NCBI RefSeq assembly: GCF_000495855.1
Contig: NZ_AWGF01000003.1
Location: 124,001-188,000, forward strand
Direction: 5' to 3'
DNA: 64,000 nt
Origin: Asticcacaulis sp. YBE204
GTDB lineage: Bacteria; Pseudomonadota; Alphaproteobacteria; Caulobacterales; Caulobacteraceae
Both the position numbers and the translations under genes were made by a program. The first letter of the stretch is position 1; each line of letters begins with the position of its first letter. The notes under the pieces are model-generated. The model had not been told where the DNA came from. It searched no databases and saw nothing but the letters and a program-made list of their open reading frames with translations. This document shows positions 1 to 8,182 of the stretch, in pieces.

Positions 1-924
1 GTCGTCCTCGCCGGCCTGCGCATGGAAAACCTCGACCTCGACACCTATCTGGTCAATGCCGCCACGCACACCAATATCAACTACACGAAATACAGCCCCA
101 GCCTGTTCGCGACCTACCTGATCTCGGACACCGCCAAGCTGCGCTTCTCCTATGCGCGTCGCCTGCAACGCCCGAACCCGCAATCGCTGAACGCTGCCCT
201 GACCTATAACGATCCGACCAACGTCACCCAGGGCAACCCGAACCTCAAGCCGCAGGAGACCGACTCGTTCGAACTGGGCTACGAAGTCGCCAAGGGCAAG
301 ATCAACTATCAGATCCGCGGCTATTATCGCGACAATCAGAACGTCATCACCCAGACCAGCCGCTTCCTGACGGGCAATGTGTTGCTGACGACGCAGGAAA
401 ACGGCGGTGAAAGCCAGGCTGGCGGGATCGAGTTCAACTTCAATGGCCAGTTGACGCCGAAGCTGAACCTGACTCTGGGCGGCGATATCGCCCACACCGA
501 ACTGACCACTCCGGCGACCGGCAGTCAGGAAGCCGATTCGCTCAATGGCCGGATGAACTTCACCTATAATGCGACGGCCAAAGATTCGATCTCGGTCTTC
601 TTCTTCTCGCGCGGCAAGACCCTCACCGGTCAGGGCTATACCGAGCCCTTCGGCATGGGCAACTTCACCTATGCCCGCAAGCTGACGCCGAAGGCAACCC
701 TGACCCTGACGGTACGCGACCCGCTCAATACCGGCAAGTCGGTCACCTATACCCAGACCAAGACCGTCTATTCGGAATCGAGCCGCAGCCAGCAGGCCTC
801 GGTCATCTATCTCGGTCTGCGCTATGCCTTCGGCGGTCCGGCCCCGGCCAATGCCAACCAGCAACCGCAGATGCGCATCATGGGCGGACCAGGCGGTCCG
901 GGCATGCGCCCCGGCGGCATGTAA
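1..924 (+). CDS. TonB-dependent receptor, C-terminal part (5' end outside window)
   Basis: The reading frame is open from base 1, so the plug domain and the start of the barrel are missing. What remains is alternating beta-strand sequence of an outer-membrane barrel, with the segment RLQRPNPQSLNA and the turn GNPNLKPQETDSFELGYE, typical of the outer-membrane beta-barrel group of TonB-dependent receptors. The last strand appears to end at the Phe of LGLRYAF. About 29 residues rich in Gly, Pro, Met and Gln follow, so the usual terminal aromatic residue is not at the extreme C-terminus. Substrate cannot be told from this part. A strong terminator follows at once. Confidence 0.85.
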   Translation, partial: VVLAGLRMENLDLDTYLVNAATHTNINYTKYSPSLFATYLISDTAKLRFSYARRLQRPNPQSLNAALTYNDPTNVTQGNPNLKPQETDSFELGYEVAKGKINYQIRGYYRDNQNVITQTSRFLTGNVLLTTQENGGESQAGGIEFNFNGQLTPKLNLTLGGDIAHTELTTPATGSQEADSLNGRMNFTYNATAKDSISVFFFSRGKTLTGQGYTEPFGMGNFTYARKLTPKATLTLTVRDPLNTGKSVTYTQTKTVYSESSRSQQASVIYLGLRYAFGGPAPANANQQPQMRIMGGPGGPGMRPGGM

Positions 925-929
925 GAGAT

Positions 930-963
930 GAGCCTCAGATCGCCGTCTGAGGCTCTAATTTTT
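930..963 (+). terminator. Rho-independent terminator after the TonB receptor
   Basis: Perfect 10-bp inverted repeat GAGCCTCAGA / TCTGAGGCTC (930-939 and 946-955) with a 6-nt loop, followed by TAATTTTT. It starts six bases after the stop codon. Confidence 0.9.
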
Positions 964-964
964 A

Positions 965-1032
965 GTCGCGCATTTGATTCCGAAACGAAGTTCGACGCAG
1001 TCAAAACCGCTGCACACTTTTCGGAATGCGCT
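965..1032 (+). repeat. Dispersed palindromic element, copy 1 (enlarged)
   Basis: Starts TCGCGCATTTGATTCCG and ends CACTTTTCGGAATGCGCT, the two ends of the 47-bp element seen at seven other places. This copy has about 20 extra bases in the middle. It lies between two terminators, outside coding sequence. Confidence 0.75.
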
Positions 1033-1035
1033 TTA

Positions 1036-1068
1036 AAAAGCCCGGCTTCATCGCGAAGCCGGGCTTTT
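1036..1068 (-). terminator. Terminator, probably bidirectional, for the methyltransferase
   Basis: Perfect 14-bp stem AAAAGCCCGGCTTC / GAAGCCGGGCTTTT with a 5-nt loop (1050-1054). It lies two bases beyond the stop codon of the minus-strand methyltransferase, and its A and T flanks would give a U-tract in either direction. Confidence 0.9.
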
Positions 1069-1069
1069 C

Positions 1070-1825
1070 TCATTTGATGTCACATCCCGCCACCGGATGA
1101 ACCGGCTGAGGCTGCGGCACCCCCAGTGCGTCGCGCAGGTCGTCGATCACCGAGGTCGCGGTGCCGCGAATATTCGAGCGAATGGCGCGCTTGCCCGCTT
1201 CCATCAGGATCAACCCGCCCGGATAGGGCCAGATACGCGGCGCCCAGGTCTCAAACGTCTGCGCCCAGCGCAGGCACGAGCGCATCGGCGGCACGAACAG
1301 GGCGTGCGACCAGGCCAGAGGCTCAAGCTCGGCGGCCCGCAGCAGATGCTCCAGTTGCGAGCGCGAAAACGGCTGGCCGTGGCCGAACGGCGTCTTTTCG
1401 GCATGGGTCCACAGACCGCCGCGCGCCGTCACCGCCAGAATCAGCCGCCCGTTGGTCGTCAGCAGCCGCGAGGCCTCCATCAGGACGCCTTCGGGGTTGG
1501 GGGCTTCCTCAAGCCCGTGCATGATGAAGATGCGGTCGAACATGGCCGAGGGAAACGGCGTATAGTGTTCATCGACCAGTACGCAACGGCTTTTCAGACC
1601 TTCGGGCCAGATTTCCGCCCCCTGCGCCGCCGGCATGGCCGCGATCACCCGCCGCGCCTCCGCCGGAAACAAGTCGAGCCACGGCGTCGTATAGCCGAGC
1701 CCCAGCACGTCGCAGCCGGTCAGGTCGGGCCACGCCTCGTTCAGTTTCGCCGCCACCATACGTCGGGTCACGGCCCCTTCGGGCGTGGCGTAGAAACGGC
1801 TCAGTTCGGAAACGGTGCGACGCAA
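1070..1825 (-). CDS. Class I SAM-dependent methyltransferase
   Basis: 251 residues. The fold is read from CDVLGLGYTTPWLD (residues 38-51, motif I region with a degenerate Gly-rich loop), FPSAMFDRIFIMHGLEE (motif II) and the post-II segment LMEASRLLTTNGRLIL, which match the Methyltransf_11 pattern. The substrate is unknown. The start is TTG at 1825; an in-frame TGA lies two codons upstream and the next Met is residue 23, so TTG is the best choice but is not certain. It is divergent from gloB, a pairing I recall from related genomes. Confidence 0.8.
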   Translation of the reverse strand: MRRTVSELSRFYATPEGAVTRRMVAAKLNEAWPDLTGCDVLGLGYTTPWLDLFPAEARRVIAAMPAAQGAEIWPEGLKSRCVLVDEHYTPFPSAMFDRIFIMHGLEEAPNPEGVLMEASRLLTTNGRLILAVTARGGLWTHAEKTPFGHGQPFSRSQLEHLLRAAELEPLAWSHALFVPPMRSCLRWAQTFETWAPRIWPYPGGLILMEAGKRAIRSNIRGTATSVIDDLRDALGVPQPQPVHPVAGCDIK

Positions 1826-1876
1826 CAGTCAAACCTCGGCAAAGGCGGTGGTGTTCCCTATATATAGGGGAGATTA

Positions 1877-1923
1877 AGCGCATTCCAAAAAGTGTGTAGC
1901 GGTTTTTGGATTCAAATGCGCGT
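1877..1923 (-). repeat. Dispersed palindromic element, copy 2
   Basis: AGCGCATTCCAAAAAGTG at one end and TTGGATTCAAATGCGCG at the other form the long inverted repeat. It sits between the methyltransferase start and the gloB ribosome-binding site, so it would form part of the 5' leader of one or both genes. Confidence 0.85.
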
Positions 1924-1952
1924 CAAGCCAAAGCTTATCAGAGGAAATCGTC

Positions 1953-2717
1953 GTGTCCGGTTTGCAAATCCACCTCTTTCCCGCCTTAAGCGACAATTAC
2001 GGCTTCCTCATCCGCGACGGGGCCACGGGTAAGACCGCCTCGATTGACACGCCGGACGCCGATACGATTGCAACAGAGCTGTCGCGTCTGGGCTGGGGGC
2101 TCGACTATATCCTCAATACCCACTGGCATCGGGACCATGCCGGTGGCAATCAAGCGCTGAAAGACCGGTTCGGCTGTACGATCTACGGGCCCGAGGAGGT
2201 GACGAAGATCGCGCCTCTGGATCATATTTTGACGGGTGGCGACCGGTTTGCGCTGGGCGAGACAATCTTCGACATCCTCGATCTGAAAGGCCACACACTG
2301 GGCCATATCGGCTATAGCGCGGCCTCGGAACAGGTGGCCTTCGTCGGCGACTGCCTGTTCCCGCTGGGCTGCGGGCGGTTGTTCGAGGGCACGGCGGAGG
2401 ATATGTGGGGGAGTTTGCAGCGGATCATGGCGCTTGATCCTGAGACACGGCTTTACAGCGCGCATGAATATACCTTGTCGAATCTGAAATTCGCCGAAAG
2501 TCTGAGACAAACAGAAAATCTGGAATCGTTTCCGGTGCTGGAGGCCCGCGCCGCGCAGGTACGGCAACAGCGCGATCTGGGAGAGCCGACGGTGCCTTCG
2601 GTATTGGCCGACGAAATCGCCAGCAACCCGTTTCTGGTCTATCCGTTACAGGAAAGCGGCTTCGCGGCACAGGCCGCCAAATTCGGTGAGATCAGAAAAC
2701 AGAAGGATCAATTCTGA
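1953..2717 (+). CDS. gloB: Hydroxyacylglutathione hydrolase (glyoxalase II)
   Basis: 254 residues, the usual family size. It hydrolyses S-D-lactoylglutathione to D-lactate and glutathione, the second step of methylglyoxal detoxification in the cytosol. The metallo-beta-lactamase motif T-H-W-H-R-D-H is at residues 56-62, with further metal ligands at H114 (KGHTLGH), D133 (VGDCLF) and H171 (SAHEY). The C-terminal helical domain is present. The start is GTG at 1953, chosen because GAGGAA lies 7-12 bases upstream. Several His codons that bind the two metals are intact, so the enzyme should be active. Confidence 0.95.
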   Translation: MSGLQIHLFPALSDNYGFLIRDGATGKTASIDTPDADTIATELSRLGWGLDYILNTHWHRDHAGGNQALKDRFGCTIYGPEEVTKIAPLDHILTGGDRFALGETIFDILDLKGHTLGHIGYSAASEQVAFVGDCLFPLGCGRLFEGTAEDMWGSLQRIMALDPETRLYSAHEYTLSNLKFAESLRQTENLESFPVLEARAAQVRQQRDLGEPTVPSVLADEIASNPFLVYPLQESGFAAQAAKFGEIRKQKDQF

Positions 2718-2910
2718 CTCCCTCCTCCCTATCGAGCCGTTGGCGAAGATGGGGAGGTGGATCGGCGCGTAAGCGACGAGACGGTGGGGGCGCCGCCGCC
2801 GCTAAACCAAGGTCTGAGAGCGCTGAACTTCGGAGTCATCCCCCTCCGTCACGCCTTCGGCGCGCCACCTCCCCATCTTCGCAAGCTCGATAGGGAGGAG
2901 GGAGTCAGCG
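2718..2910. repeat. GC-rich REP-like inverted pair
   Basis: CTCCCTCCTCCCTATCGAGC begins at about 2719 and its near-complement, ending GATAGGGAGGAGGGAGTC, is at about 2890-2908. Between them lie further matched segments, GATGGGGAGGTGG and CCACCTCCCCATC. The whole interval can fold into one long hairpin. The same units recur at 23.5-23.7 kb and 57.4 kb. It separates the 3' ends of two convergent genes and may end transcription of both. Confidence 0.8.
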
Positions 2911-2926
2911 ATAACCATTGAGGGAG

Positions 2927-3691
2927 TCAATGCCCGCTGGTCAGAACCTTGGTCACCATCTTGGACGACGGGCGACCGCCCCAGCCGCGCTTGAGGTCGA
3001 GCTTGAGGACCAGAACATTGCCCTCGATCTTGGCGCTGGGCGGACGGCCTTCGATCAGGCGAACCTGCTGCACCGGGGCGAGAAGCTGACGCCCCTTGCT
3101 GGTCGCCGACAGGTCGACCATCGCGTCCGCGGTCACGGTGGCGGCGTCGGCAAACAGGAAGTCGGCGCCCGGCGTCTGCACGTCGGCCTCGAAACGGATC
3201 AGCCGCGTCAGGGCCGCCGAAGCGCGCTTGGAGGTCCGCACCAGATGCTGAAAGAGTTGCGTCGGTGACATATGGCCGGGCTCGAACGCCTCGGCGCGAC
3301 CGGCCACCGCGACCGGATCGCCGGTTGGACGGTCCTTGGAGAACAGAATCATGCCACCCCAACGCGTCGCCTTGAGGACCGGCTCGCCCAGATCGTTCTT
3401 GAAGATGATATCGCCCATCGGACCGGGCGTCGGGGTCAGGGACCAGACCTCGTTATCGCCGTCGAACTGAATGAGGGGATTGCGCTGGCTGCGGTCGAGC
3501 ACGAAGCCCTGCCCGCGATCGGTAGTAAAGCGGGCGACCGGCGGCGCGGTATTGGTGCGGCCGTCATTGGCGCTGCTCGGCCCCAGAAGCGAATCCCTCA
3601 ACGCGCGTTCCGACTGAGCCAAAACCTGGGTCGGGGCCATGCCCGCCAAAGGCAGGAGCAAGGCCAGAATCATCAGGCAAAGATTACGCAT
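2927..3691 (-). CDS. Secreted DUF4908-like protein
   Basis: 254 residues from the ATG at 3691; a longer frame begins at 3808, but only the Met at 3691 is followed by a good signal peptide (MRNLCLMILALLLPLAG, then cleavage near VLAQS). The body has a D-x-x-E-V-W-S-L segment, a G-W-G-G-R-P-S-S region near the C-terminus and no membrane segment after the leader, so it is probably periplasmic. It resembles DUF4908 proteins that I recall from Caulobacterales; the function is unknown. It lies downstream of the PHA genes on the same strand, but a terminator intervenes. Confidence 0.7.
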   Translation of the reverse strand: MRNLCLMILALLLPLAGMAPTQVLAQSERALRDSLLGPSSANDGRTNTAPPVARFTTDRGQGFVLDRSQRNPLIQFDGDNEVWSLTPTPGPMGDIIFKNDLGEPVLKATRWGGMILFSKDRPTGDPVAVAGRAEAFEPGHMSPTQLFQHLVRTSKRASAALTRLIRFEADVQTPGADFLFADAATVTADAMVDLSATSKGRQLLAPVQQVRLIEGRPPSAKIEGNVLVLKLDLKRGWGGRPSSKMVTKVLTSGH

Positions 3692-3880
3692 GAACAGGGG
3701 GCGAACGGCCGGAAACAACGATTTTAACCCACGATATGTCATTGCCCTGAGAGTTAGGCTTGGAAAGGGGCGGAAATTGGACGCGGATAAGATGATTGAA
3801 AGGCGCAAATCGTTGTCGCGATAGCCTGTGGCGGTTTTACAACAGCACGCGATGGCGAATGCAAATCGCTCGCATTGAAA

Positions 3881-3907
3881 ACCCCTCCCGGACGAACCGG
3901 GAGGGGT
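3881..3907 (-). terminator. Terminator of the phaA-phaB unit
   Basis: Perfect 11-bp stem ACCCCTCCCGG / CCGGGAGGGGT with a 5-nt loop, followed on the minus strand by TTTT (3877-3880). It lies 27 bases past the phaB stop. Confidence 0.9.
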
Positions 3908-3934
3908 AATTTATAACCCACTAATCGAGACGGA

Positions 3935-4660
3935 TCAGCTCGCCATATGCTGGCCACCGTTGACCGCGATGGTCGCACCGGTGATGAAGCTACCCATGTC
4001 CGAGGCCAGGAAAGCGACGATTTCGGCAACTTCTTCCGGCGTGCCCAAACGACCGACGGGGATGCCCGACACGATCTTTTCCAGCACCGCCGGCGCGATG
4101 GCCGAGACCATTTCGGTCGAGGTATAGCCCGGTGCCACGCAGTTGACCGTGATGCCCTTGGCGGCGGATTCAAGCGCCAGTGCCTTGGTAAAGCCGATCA
4201 CGCCCGCCTTGGCGGTCGAATAGTTGGCCTGACCGGCCTGACCCTTCTGACCGTTGATCGACGAGATATTGATGATGCGACCGTAATTACGCTCACGCAT
4301 CCCTTCGATGACCGGGCGGGTCATGTTGAACATCGAATCGAGGTTGGTGTGAATGACTTCCTGCCATGCCTTCTGGGTCAGCTTGTGGAAGAAGCCGTCG
4401 CGGGTGATCCCGGCATTGTTGACCAGAACCTCGATGGGGCCCAGCGCCGCTTCGACCTCGGCGACCGCGCGCTGACAGTCTTCGAAATCGGCGACGGAAC
4501 CCTTGACGACAAAGACGTCGAGTTCTTCGGCAACCTTCTTGGCGGCCTCTTCGTTACCGGCATAACCGGCGGCGACCTTGAAACCGGCGTCCTTGAGACG
4601 CTTGACGATGGCCTTGCCGATGCCGCGGGTGCCGCCGGTGACGAGTGCTACTCTGCTCAT
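3935..4660 (-). CDS. phaB: Acetoacetyl-CoA reductase (NADPH)
   Basis: 241 residues, a short-chain dehydrogenase. It reduces acetoacetyl-CoA to (R)-3-hydroxybutyryl-CoA for polyhydroxybutyrate synthesis. Cofactor loop GGTRGIG is at 9-15, NNAG at 81-84, and the catalytic set is N106, S133/S134, Y147 and K151 (Y-S-T-A-K). The segment following the active site, PGYTSTEMV, matches PhaB-type reductases rather than FabG. AAGGAAAC precedes the ATG. It follows phaA on the same strand after about 150 bases, and no PHA synthase gene is in the window. Confidence 0.93.
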   Translation of the reverse strand: MSRVALVTGGTRGIGKAIVKRLKDAGFKVAAGYAGNEEAAKKVAEELDVFVVKGSVADFEDCQRAVAEVEAALGPIEVLVNNAGITRDGFFHKLTQKAWQEVIHTNLDSMFNMTRPVIEGMRERNYGRIINISSINGQKGQAGQANYSTAKAGVIGFTKALALESAAKGITVNCVAPGYTSTEMVSAIAPAVLEKIVSGIPVGRLGTPEEVAEIVAFLASDMGSFITGATIAVNGGQHMAS

Positions 4661-4814
4661 TTTGTTTCCTTACTTTTCTTCTATAACGCGCTCTCACCGT
4701 AAGTCGTCATGGTGAGGCGAAAATGATTAGCTTCCGAGACGCGGAGCGCAGCGTACTTGAGTACGTGAGCACCGCATCGCAGGAAGATGATTATTTGCAG
4801 ACCACCAGGGCGGC
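4661..4814 (-). other. phaA-phaB intergenic segment with imperfect hairpin
   Basis: About 150 bases with no gene. The part 4748-4775 holds GTACTTGAGTAC, a near-perfect 12-base palindrome flanked by further partial complementarity. It could be a processing or attenuation structure between the two PHA genes. No U-tract follows, so I do not call it a terminator. Confidence 0.4.
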
Positions 4815-6020
4815 TTACGCGACGGTTTCGACCGTCAGGGCAACGCCCATCCCTCCACCAATGCAGAGGGTGGCGAGACCCTTCAAGGGCTTGCCCGCCG
4901 CTTCGGCGCGGCGGTTCAGTTCGAACAGCAGTGTCGTCAGGATGCGCGCGCCCGACGCGCCGATCGGGTGGCCGATGGCGATGGCGCCGCCGTTGACATT
5001 GACCTTCGCCGTATCGAGACCCAGTTCCTTGACGACGCACAGGGCTTGCGAGGCGAAGGCTTCGTTCGATTCGATCAAATCGAGATCGGCGACCGACCAA
5101 CCCGCCTTTTCGAGCGCCTTTTTCGAGGCCGGGATCGGGCCGGTACCCATGATAGCCGGGTCGACGCCCGCCGTGGCCCACGACCTGATGCGGGCCAGCG
5201 GCTTGAGACCGCGCGCAGCGGCTTCGTCCGCCGACATCAGCACCAGAGCCGCAGCGCCGTCATTGAGACCCGAAGCATTAGCGGCGGTGACCGAACCGTC
5301 CTTGGTGAAGGCAGGCTTCAGACCGGCAATGCCTTCGACGGTCGCGCCGTGGCGGATGAATTCGTCCTTGTCGACCACGGTGTCGCCCTTGCGGCCCTTG
5401 ATGGTCACCGGCGCGATTTCGGCGTCGAACTTACCGGCCTTCTGGGCGGCCTCGGCCTTGTTCTGCGACGAGACGGCGAACTCGTCCTGCGCCTGACGGG
5501 TGATTTCCCACTTGGTCGCGATGTTTTCGGCAGTCTGACCCATGTGGTAGTTATTGAACGAGTCCCACAGGCCGTCGACGATCATGGTGTCCTTGAAAGA
5601 GATATCGCCGAACTTCTGACCGTTGCGCAGGAAGGCCGCGTGCGTCGCCTGCGACATGCTTTCCTGACCCCCGGCGATGACGATCCTGGAATCGCCCAAG
5701 GCGATCTGCTGGGCCGCCAGCGCCACGGCGCGCAAACCGGAACCGCAGATCTGGTTGAGGCTCCAGGCCGGGGTCGCCTGCGGCAGACCGGCCTTGATCG
5801 AGGCCTGACGCGCGGGCCCCTGCCCCTGCGCCGATTGCAGCACCTGACCGAGGATCACTTCATCGATGTCGGCGGCGTCAAGACCGGAACGCTCCAGCAC
5901 CGCCTTGATGGCGTGGGCACCGAGTTCAGCCCCCGATAGCGAGGACAGGCTGCCCAGAAACGACCCCACCGGTGTGCGGGCCGCCGCCACGATCACCACA
6001 TCAGACACAGAATTCGACAT
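4815..6020 (-). CDS. phaA: Acetyl-CoA acetyltransferase (beta-ketothiolase)
   Basis: 401 residues, the standard size for a biosynthetic thiolase. It condenses two acetyl-CoA into acetoacetyl-CoA, the first step of PHB formation. The nucleophile is C92 in N-Q-I-C-G-S-G, the C-terminal His is H351 in A-I-G-H-P-I-G, and the acid/base Cys is C386 in C-I-G-G-G. The start ATG at 6020 is divergent from phaR, with about 400 bases of shared upstream sequence, so PhaR control of phaA is plausible but not shown by the sequence alone. Confidence 0.95.
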   Translation of the reverse strand: MSNSVSDVVIVAAARTPVGSFLGSLSSLSGAELGAHAIKAVLERSGLDAADIDEVILGQVLQSAQGQGPARQASIKAGLPQATPAWSLNQICGSGLRAVALAAQQIALGDSRIVIAGGQESMSQATHAAFLRNGQKFGDISFKDTMIVDGLWDSFNNYHMGQTAENIATKWEITRQAQDEFAVSSQNKAEAAQKAGKFDAEIAPVTIKGRKGDTVVDKDEFIRHGATVEGIAGLKPAFTKDGSVTAANASGLNDGAAALVLMSADEAAARGLKPLARIRSWATAGVDPAIMGTGPIPASKKALEKAGWSVADLDLIESNEAFASQALCVVKELGLDTAKVNVNGGAIAIGHPIGASGARILTTLLFELNRRAEAAGKPLKGLATLCIGGGMGVALTVETVA

Positions 6021-6416
6021 TCGAAAATTTCCTCATCAATTAAGTAAGCGGGACGCCCTTTGGGAATCGGCGCATTTCGCGCCCGTCCGAACCGTGAAAC
6101 GTTGGGGAACCTGCCCCAAAGGCATGACGGTGTCACGACACAAAGTGTGTGCAATCTCGGCTAAACACGTGAATTTGACCGGTATTTTGTTCGCACCTGC
6201 ACACGCTTCACGGTTGATTTACCGCTTTGTGCGACCGCACAAGGGATAAGCACTTGAACATTTGCAAAAATAGCCATTTATTGGAATCAAGCGTTCCGCA
6301 TAAGCACAAAAAGCCGCGGAAACGACCTTTTCCTTCGCTGTTGCGCAGACTTTCATGCTGCGCAACATGACTGCGAAAGAACGGGTAGGCACATAACCCA
6401 TACAGGGGGAGAAGAC
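6021..6416. promoter_or_regulatory. phaA/phaR divergent promoter region
   Basis: About 396 bases with no supported gene. It is somewhat richer in A/T than the flanks and carries several TGC/GCA motifs (for example around 6190-6240). It ends in the candidate operator at 6339-6367. I could not place -35/-10 boxes with confidence. Confidence 0.6.
6339..6367. promoter_or_regulatory. Candidate PhaR operator (inverted repeat)
   Basis: Perfect 10-bp inverted repeat TGTTGCGCAG / CTGCGCAACA with a 9-bp spacer (6349-6357), about 50 bases before the phaR start. PhaR repressors of other alphaproteobacteria are known to bind TGC/GCA-rich dyads near phaR and phasin genes. Assignment here is an inference from position and composition. 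Confidence 0.55.
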
Positions 6417-7064
6417 ATGACCGAGACCAAGACCAAGTCGAAGCGCCAGGACGGCGACCGCGTCATCATCAAGAAGTACGCCAATCGCCGTCTGTACAAT
6501 ACGGCGACCAGTTCCTACGTGACGCTCGACAACCTGTCGGACATGGTGCGTCAGAACATCGACTTCGTGGTTTACGACGCCAAGACGGGCGACGACATCA
6601 CGCGCGGCGTGCTGGCTCAGATCATCTTCGAAGAGGAAAGCCGCGGTCAGAACCTGCTGCCGATCCAGTTCCTGCGCCAGCTTATTTCTTTCTACGGCGA
6701 CTCGATGCAGAACCTGCTGCCGACCTATCTTGAAATGTCGCTCGACGGTTTCGCCAAGCAGCAGGAGCGCTTCCGTTCTCAGTTCTCGCAGGCCTTCGGC
6801 GGCGCGCCCAGCCTCGGTTATTTTGACGAGCAGGTATCGCAGAACCTGGCGATGTTCGATCGCGCCATGCGCATGTTCTCGCCGTTTTCCTTCGCACCGG
6901 GTGCGGGTGAGACCGCAGGCGCGACTCCGGCGGCGGCCTCTGCTTCCGCACCGACCTCTGCGGCCCCCACCTCTACGACCAAAGACAGCGATCAGGTCTC
7001 CGAACTGCGCGAGCAGATCGAGGCCATGAAGGCGCAGATCGATCAATTGGCCACGCGCAAGTGA
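6417..7064 (+). CDS. phaR: Polyhydroxyalkanoate synthesis repressor
   Basis: 215 residues. The N-terminal DNA-binding domain (PHB_acc_N type) carries I-K-K-Y-A-N-R-R-L-Y-N-T and S-Y-V-T-L-D, near residues 18-37. The following helical PHB accumulation domain contains Q-F-L-R-Q-L-I-S-F-Y-G-D-S-M and L-P-T-Y-L-E-M-S. A low-complexity Ala/Thr/Ser linker and a short C-terminal helix complete it. Such proteins bind PHB granules and DNA, and release repression of phasin genes when polymer is present. GGGGAG lies just upstream of the ATG. It is divergent from phaA, as in related bacteria. Confidence 0.95.
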   Translation: MTETKTKSKRQDGDRVIIKKYANRRLYNTATSSYVTLDNLSDMVRQNIDFVVYDAKTGDDITRGVLAQIIFEEESRGQNLLPIQFLRQLISFYGDSMQNLLPTYLEMSLDGFAKQQERFRSQFSQAFGGAPSLGYFDEQVSQNLAMFDRAMRMFSPFSFAPGAGETAGATPAAASASAPTSAAPTSTTKDSDQVSELREQIEAMKAQIDQLATRK

Positions 7065-7089
7065 GCTTTTAACGAATATAGTATATAAG

Positions 7090-7120
7090 AAACGGACGCA
7101 GGGCAGCCTGCGTCCGTTTT
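7090..7120 (+). terminator. Terminator after phaR
   Basis: Perfect 13-bp stem AAACGGACGCAGG / CCTGCGTCCGTTT (7090-7102, 7107-7119) with loop GCAG and a T-run at the end. Confidence 0.93.
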
Positions 7121-7137
7121 CACGTCCGGAACCCCGC

Positions 7138-7392
7138 ATGTCCGATAAGCCGAACCTTCCCGTCCCCGCCGGTCCCGTGGTCGATCACGCGATCCCCCGC
7201 GCGCGGCGGGCGAACAAGGCCTATGAGAATGCCGACTATGCCGCACAGGTGCTGGGCGGCGGCGAAAAGCGCGGCCTGCGCGGCGGGCCGGAAACGCTCG
7301 ACCGGGCAAAAAGCACCTATCTGAAGTCGGAATATTCCGGGCCGAACGATCGCCGCCCCGCTCCGGGTCGCATCAAACAAGAGAAGATTTAA
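7138..7392 (+). CDS. Small conserved-looking hypothetical protein
   Basis: 84 residues, polar and basic, without membrane segments or Cys. It is rich in Arg, Lys and Pro (R-A-R-R-A-N-K, D-R-R-P-A-P-G-R) and probably disordered. It begins 18 bases after the phaR terminator with no clear Shine-Dalgarno sequence, so it may have its own start or a very short leader. I do not recognise the family. Its codon use matches its neighbours, which supports it as a real gene. Confidence 0.55.
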   Translation: MSDKPNLPVPAGPVVDHAIPRARRANKAYENADYAAQVLGGGEKRGLRGGPETLDRAKSTYLKSEYSGPNDRRPAPGRIKQEKI

Positions 7393-7459
7393 GGTAAACA
7401 AGGTTTAACCAAACGGCACGGGTCTTGCAGCGCTTGACGCAATTATTGCGGAGCGTCCC

Positions 7460-7537
7460 ATGCCAAGCCTGTTGCCGATCTTGATGAAAACCTTCGACGT
7501 GCTTCTGGTCGCAACGATTTTCACGCTGTTCGCGTAA
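7460..7537 (+). CDS. Predicted 25-residue hydrophobic peptide
   Basis: Start ATG 7460, stop TAA 7535-7537. GGAG lies at 7450-7453, well spaced for initiation. The peptide has MPSLLPILMK followed by a run of hydrophobic residues ending in TLFA, enough for one membrane helix. A perfect 8-bp hairpin follows (7556-7576). It resembles in size, but not clearly in sequence, the 24-residue peptides at 14.5-14.8 kb. It is too short for conservation to be judged from one genome. Confidence 0.4.
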   Translation: MPSLLPILMKTFDVLLVATIFTLFA

Positions 7538-7540
7538 TCT

Positions 7541-7576
7541 GCTCCAAATTACGGGTGCAGGGTCTGCGACCCTGCA
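7541..7576 (+). repeat. Short hairpin repeat, third family, copy A
   Basis: GCTCCAAATTACGGGTGCAG then hairpin TGCAGGGT-ctgcg-ACCCTGCA. A closely similar unit, GCTCCAAGTCAGGGGTGTAG with GTAGGGC-ctgtg-GCCCTAC, is at 57511-57545. The paired base changes in the stems keep both hairpins perfect, which points to a structured element. It could serve as terminator for the small ORF before it. Confidence 0.6.
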
Positions 7577-7585
7577 ATCTTAAAA

Positions 7586-7631
7586 ACGCGCGTTCGACTC
7601 CAAAAACCGCTGCAAACTTTGGAACGCGCTT
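7586..7631 (+). repeat. Dispersed palindromic element, copy 3
   Basis: ACGCGCGTTCGACTCC, then AAAAACCGCTGCAAACTTTG, ending GGAACGCGCT. Arms remain complementary although the sequence differs from other copies (GCGCG-TTC-GA instead of GCGCATTTGA). Its outer edge touches the stop codon of the minus-strand membrane protein. Confidence 0.8.
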
Positions 7632-8163
7632 AACCGAACTCGAAGTCCTTGCGTGCCGTGACGATGGTCACGATGAACCCGGCCAGCACGTCGAGCAGCG
7701 TCATGGTCGTCAGCAGGAAGAAGACCGACGTCCCGAACGGACGCAGCAGCAGGAACTCGACCAGACACAGGATGAACAGGATCATCGACAGCGAGTGGTT
7801 GACGATGGCCACACTGTCCGACCGCGTCGATTTCAGCATCTCGAAGAACAGCATGATCAGGCCGGTCAGAACGATCACGTCGCCCATATTGACGATCCAC
7901 TTCGTGCCGTCGGACGGCATGGGTATCTGAAACAGGATATGGGTCAGGCCGTTATAGGCCGAGTTCGGATCGTTGCCGAACATATTGAACAGCGCCACCA
8001 GATTATAGACCGCGACGGGGATCAGCAGCATCGGGAAGGCCGTCAGAAATCCAGCTTCCTTCTGCGGGGGGGCACCGGCCATTTGTTTCTTACCTGCGTG
8101 GGCGACAACGGAAGTGGTTAATACCGCGTTTCGTTCTTCCTGCCTAGACTTGTCGCTGGCCAT
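7630..8163 (-). CDS. Inner-membrane protein, four predicted helices
   Basis: 177 residues. A polar N-terminus of about 35 residues is followed by about four hydrophobic helices (starting near AFPMLLIPVAVYNLV, GDVIVLTGLIMLFFE, SLSMILFILCLVEFLLL and SVFFLLTTMTLLDVLAG). No catalytic motif is seen and I do not recognise the family. It follows the GT2 gene on the same strand after about 20 bases, so it may be co-transcribed with it and work on the same lipid-linked sugar. The last codons meet a copy of the dispersed palindrome. Confidence 0.75.
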   Translation of the reverse strand: MASDKSRQEERNAVLTTSVVAHAGKKQMAGAPPQKEAGFLTAFPMLLIPVAVYNLVALFNMFGNDPNSAYNGLTHILFQIPMPSDGTKWIVNMGDVIVLTGLIMLFFEMLKSTRSDSVAIVNHSLSMILFILCLVEFLLLRPFGTSVFFLLTTMTLLDVLAGFIVTIVTARKDFEFG

Positions 8164-8182
8164 ACCGCCCCCTGAGGTAATT

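Noticed and set aside
7460-7537. Membership of the 25-residue peptide in the 24-residue family
   Set aside because: The invariant residues L5, T6, F10, S12 and F16 do not align; only size and hydrophobicity agree.
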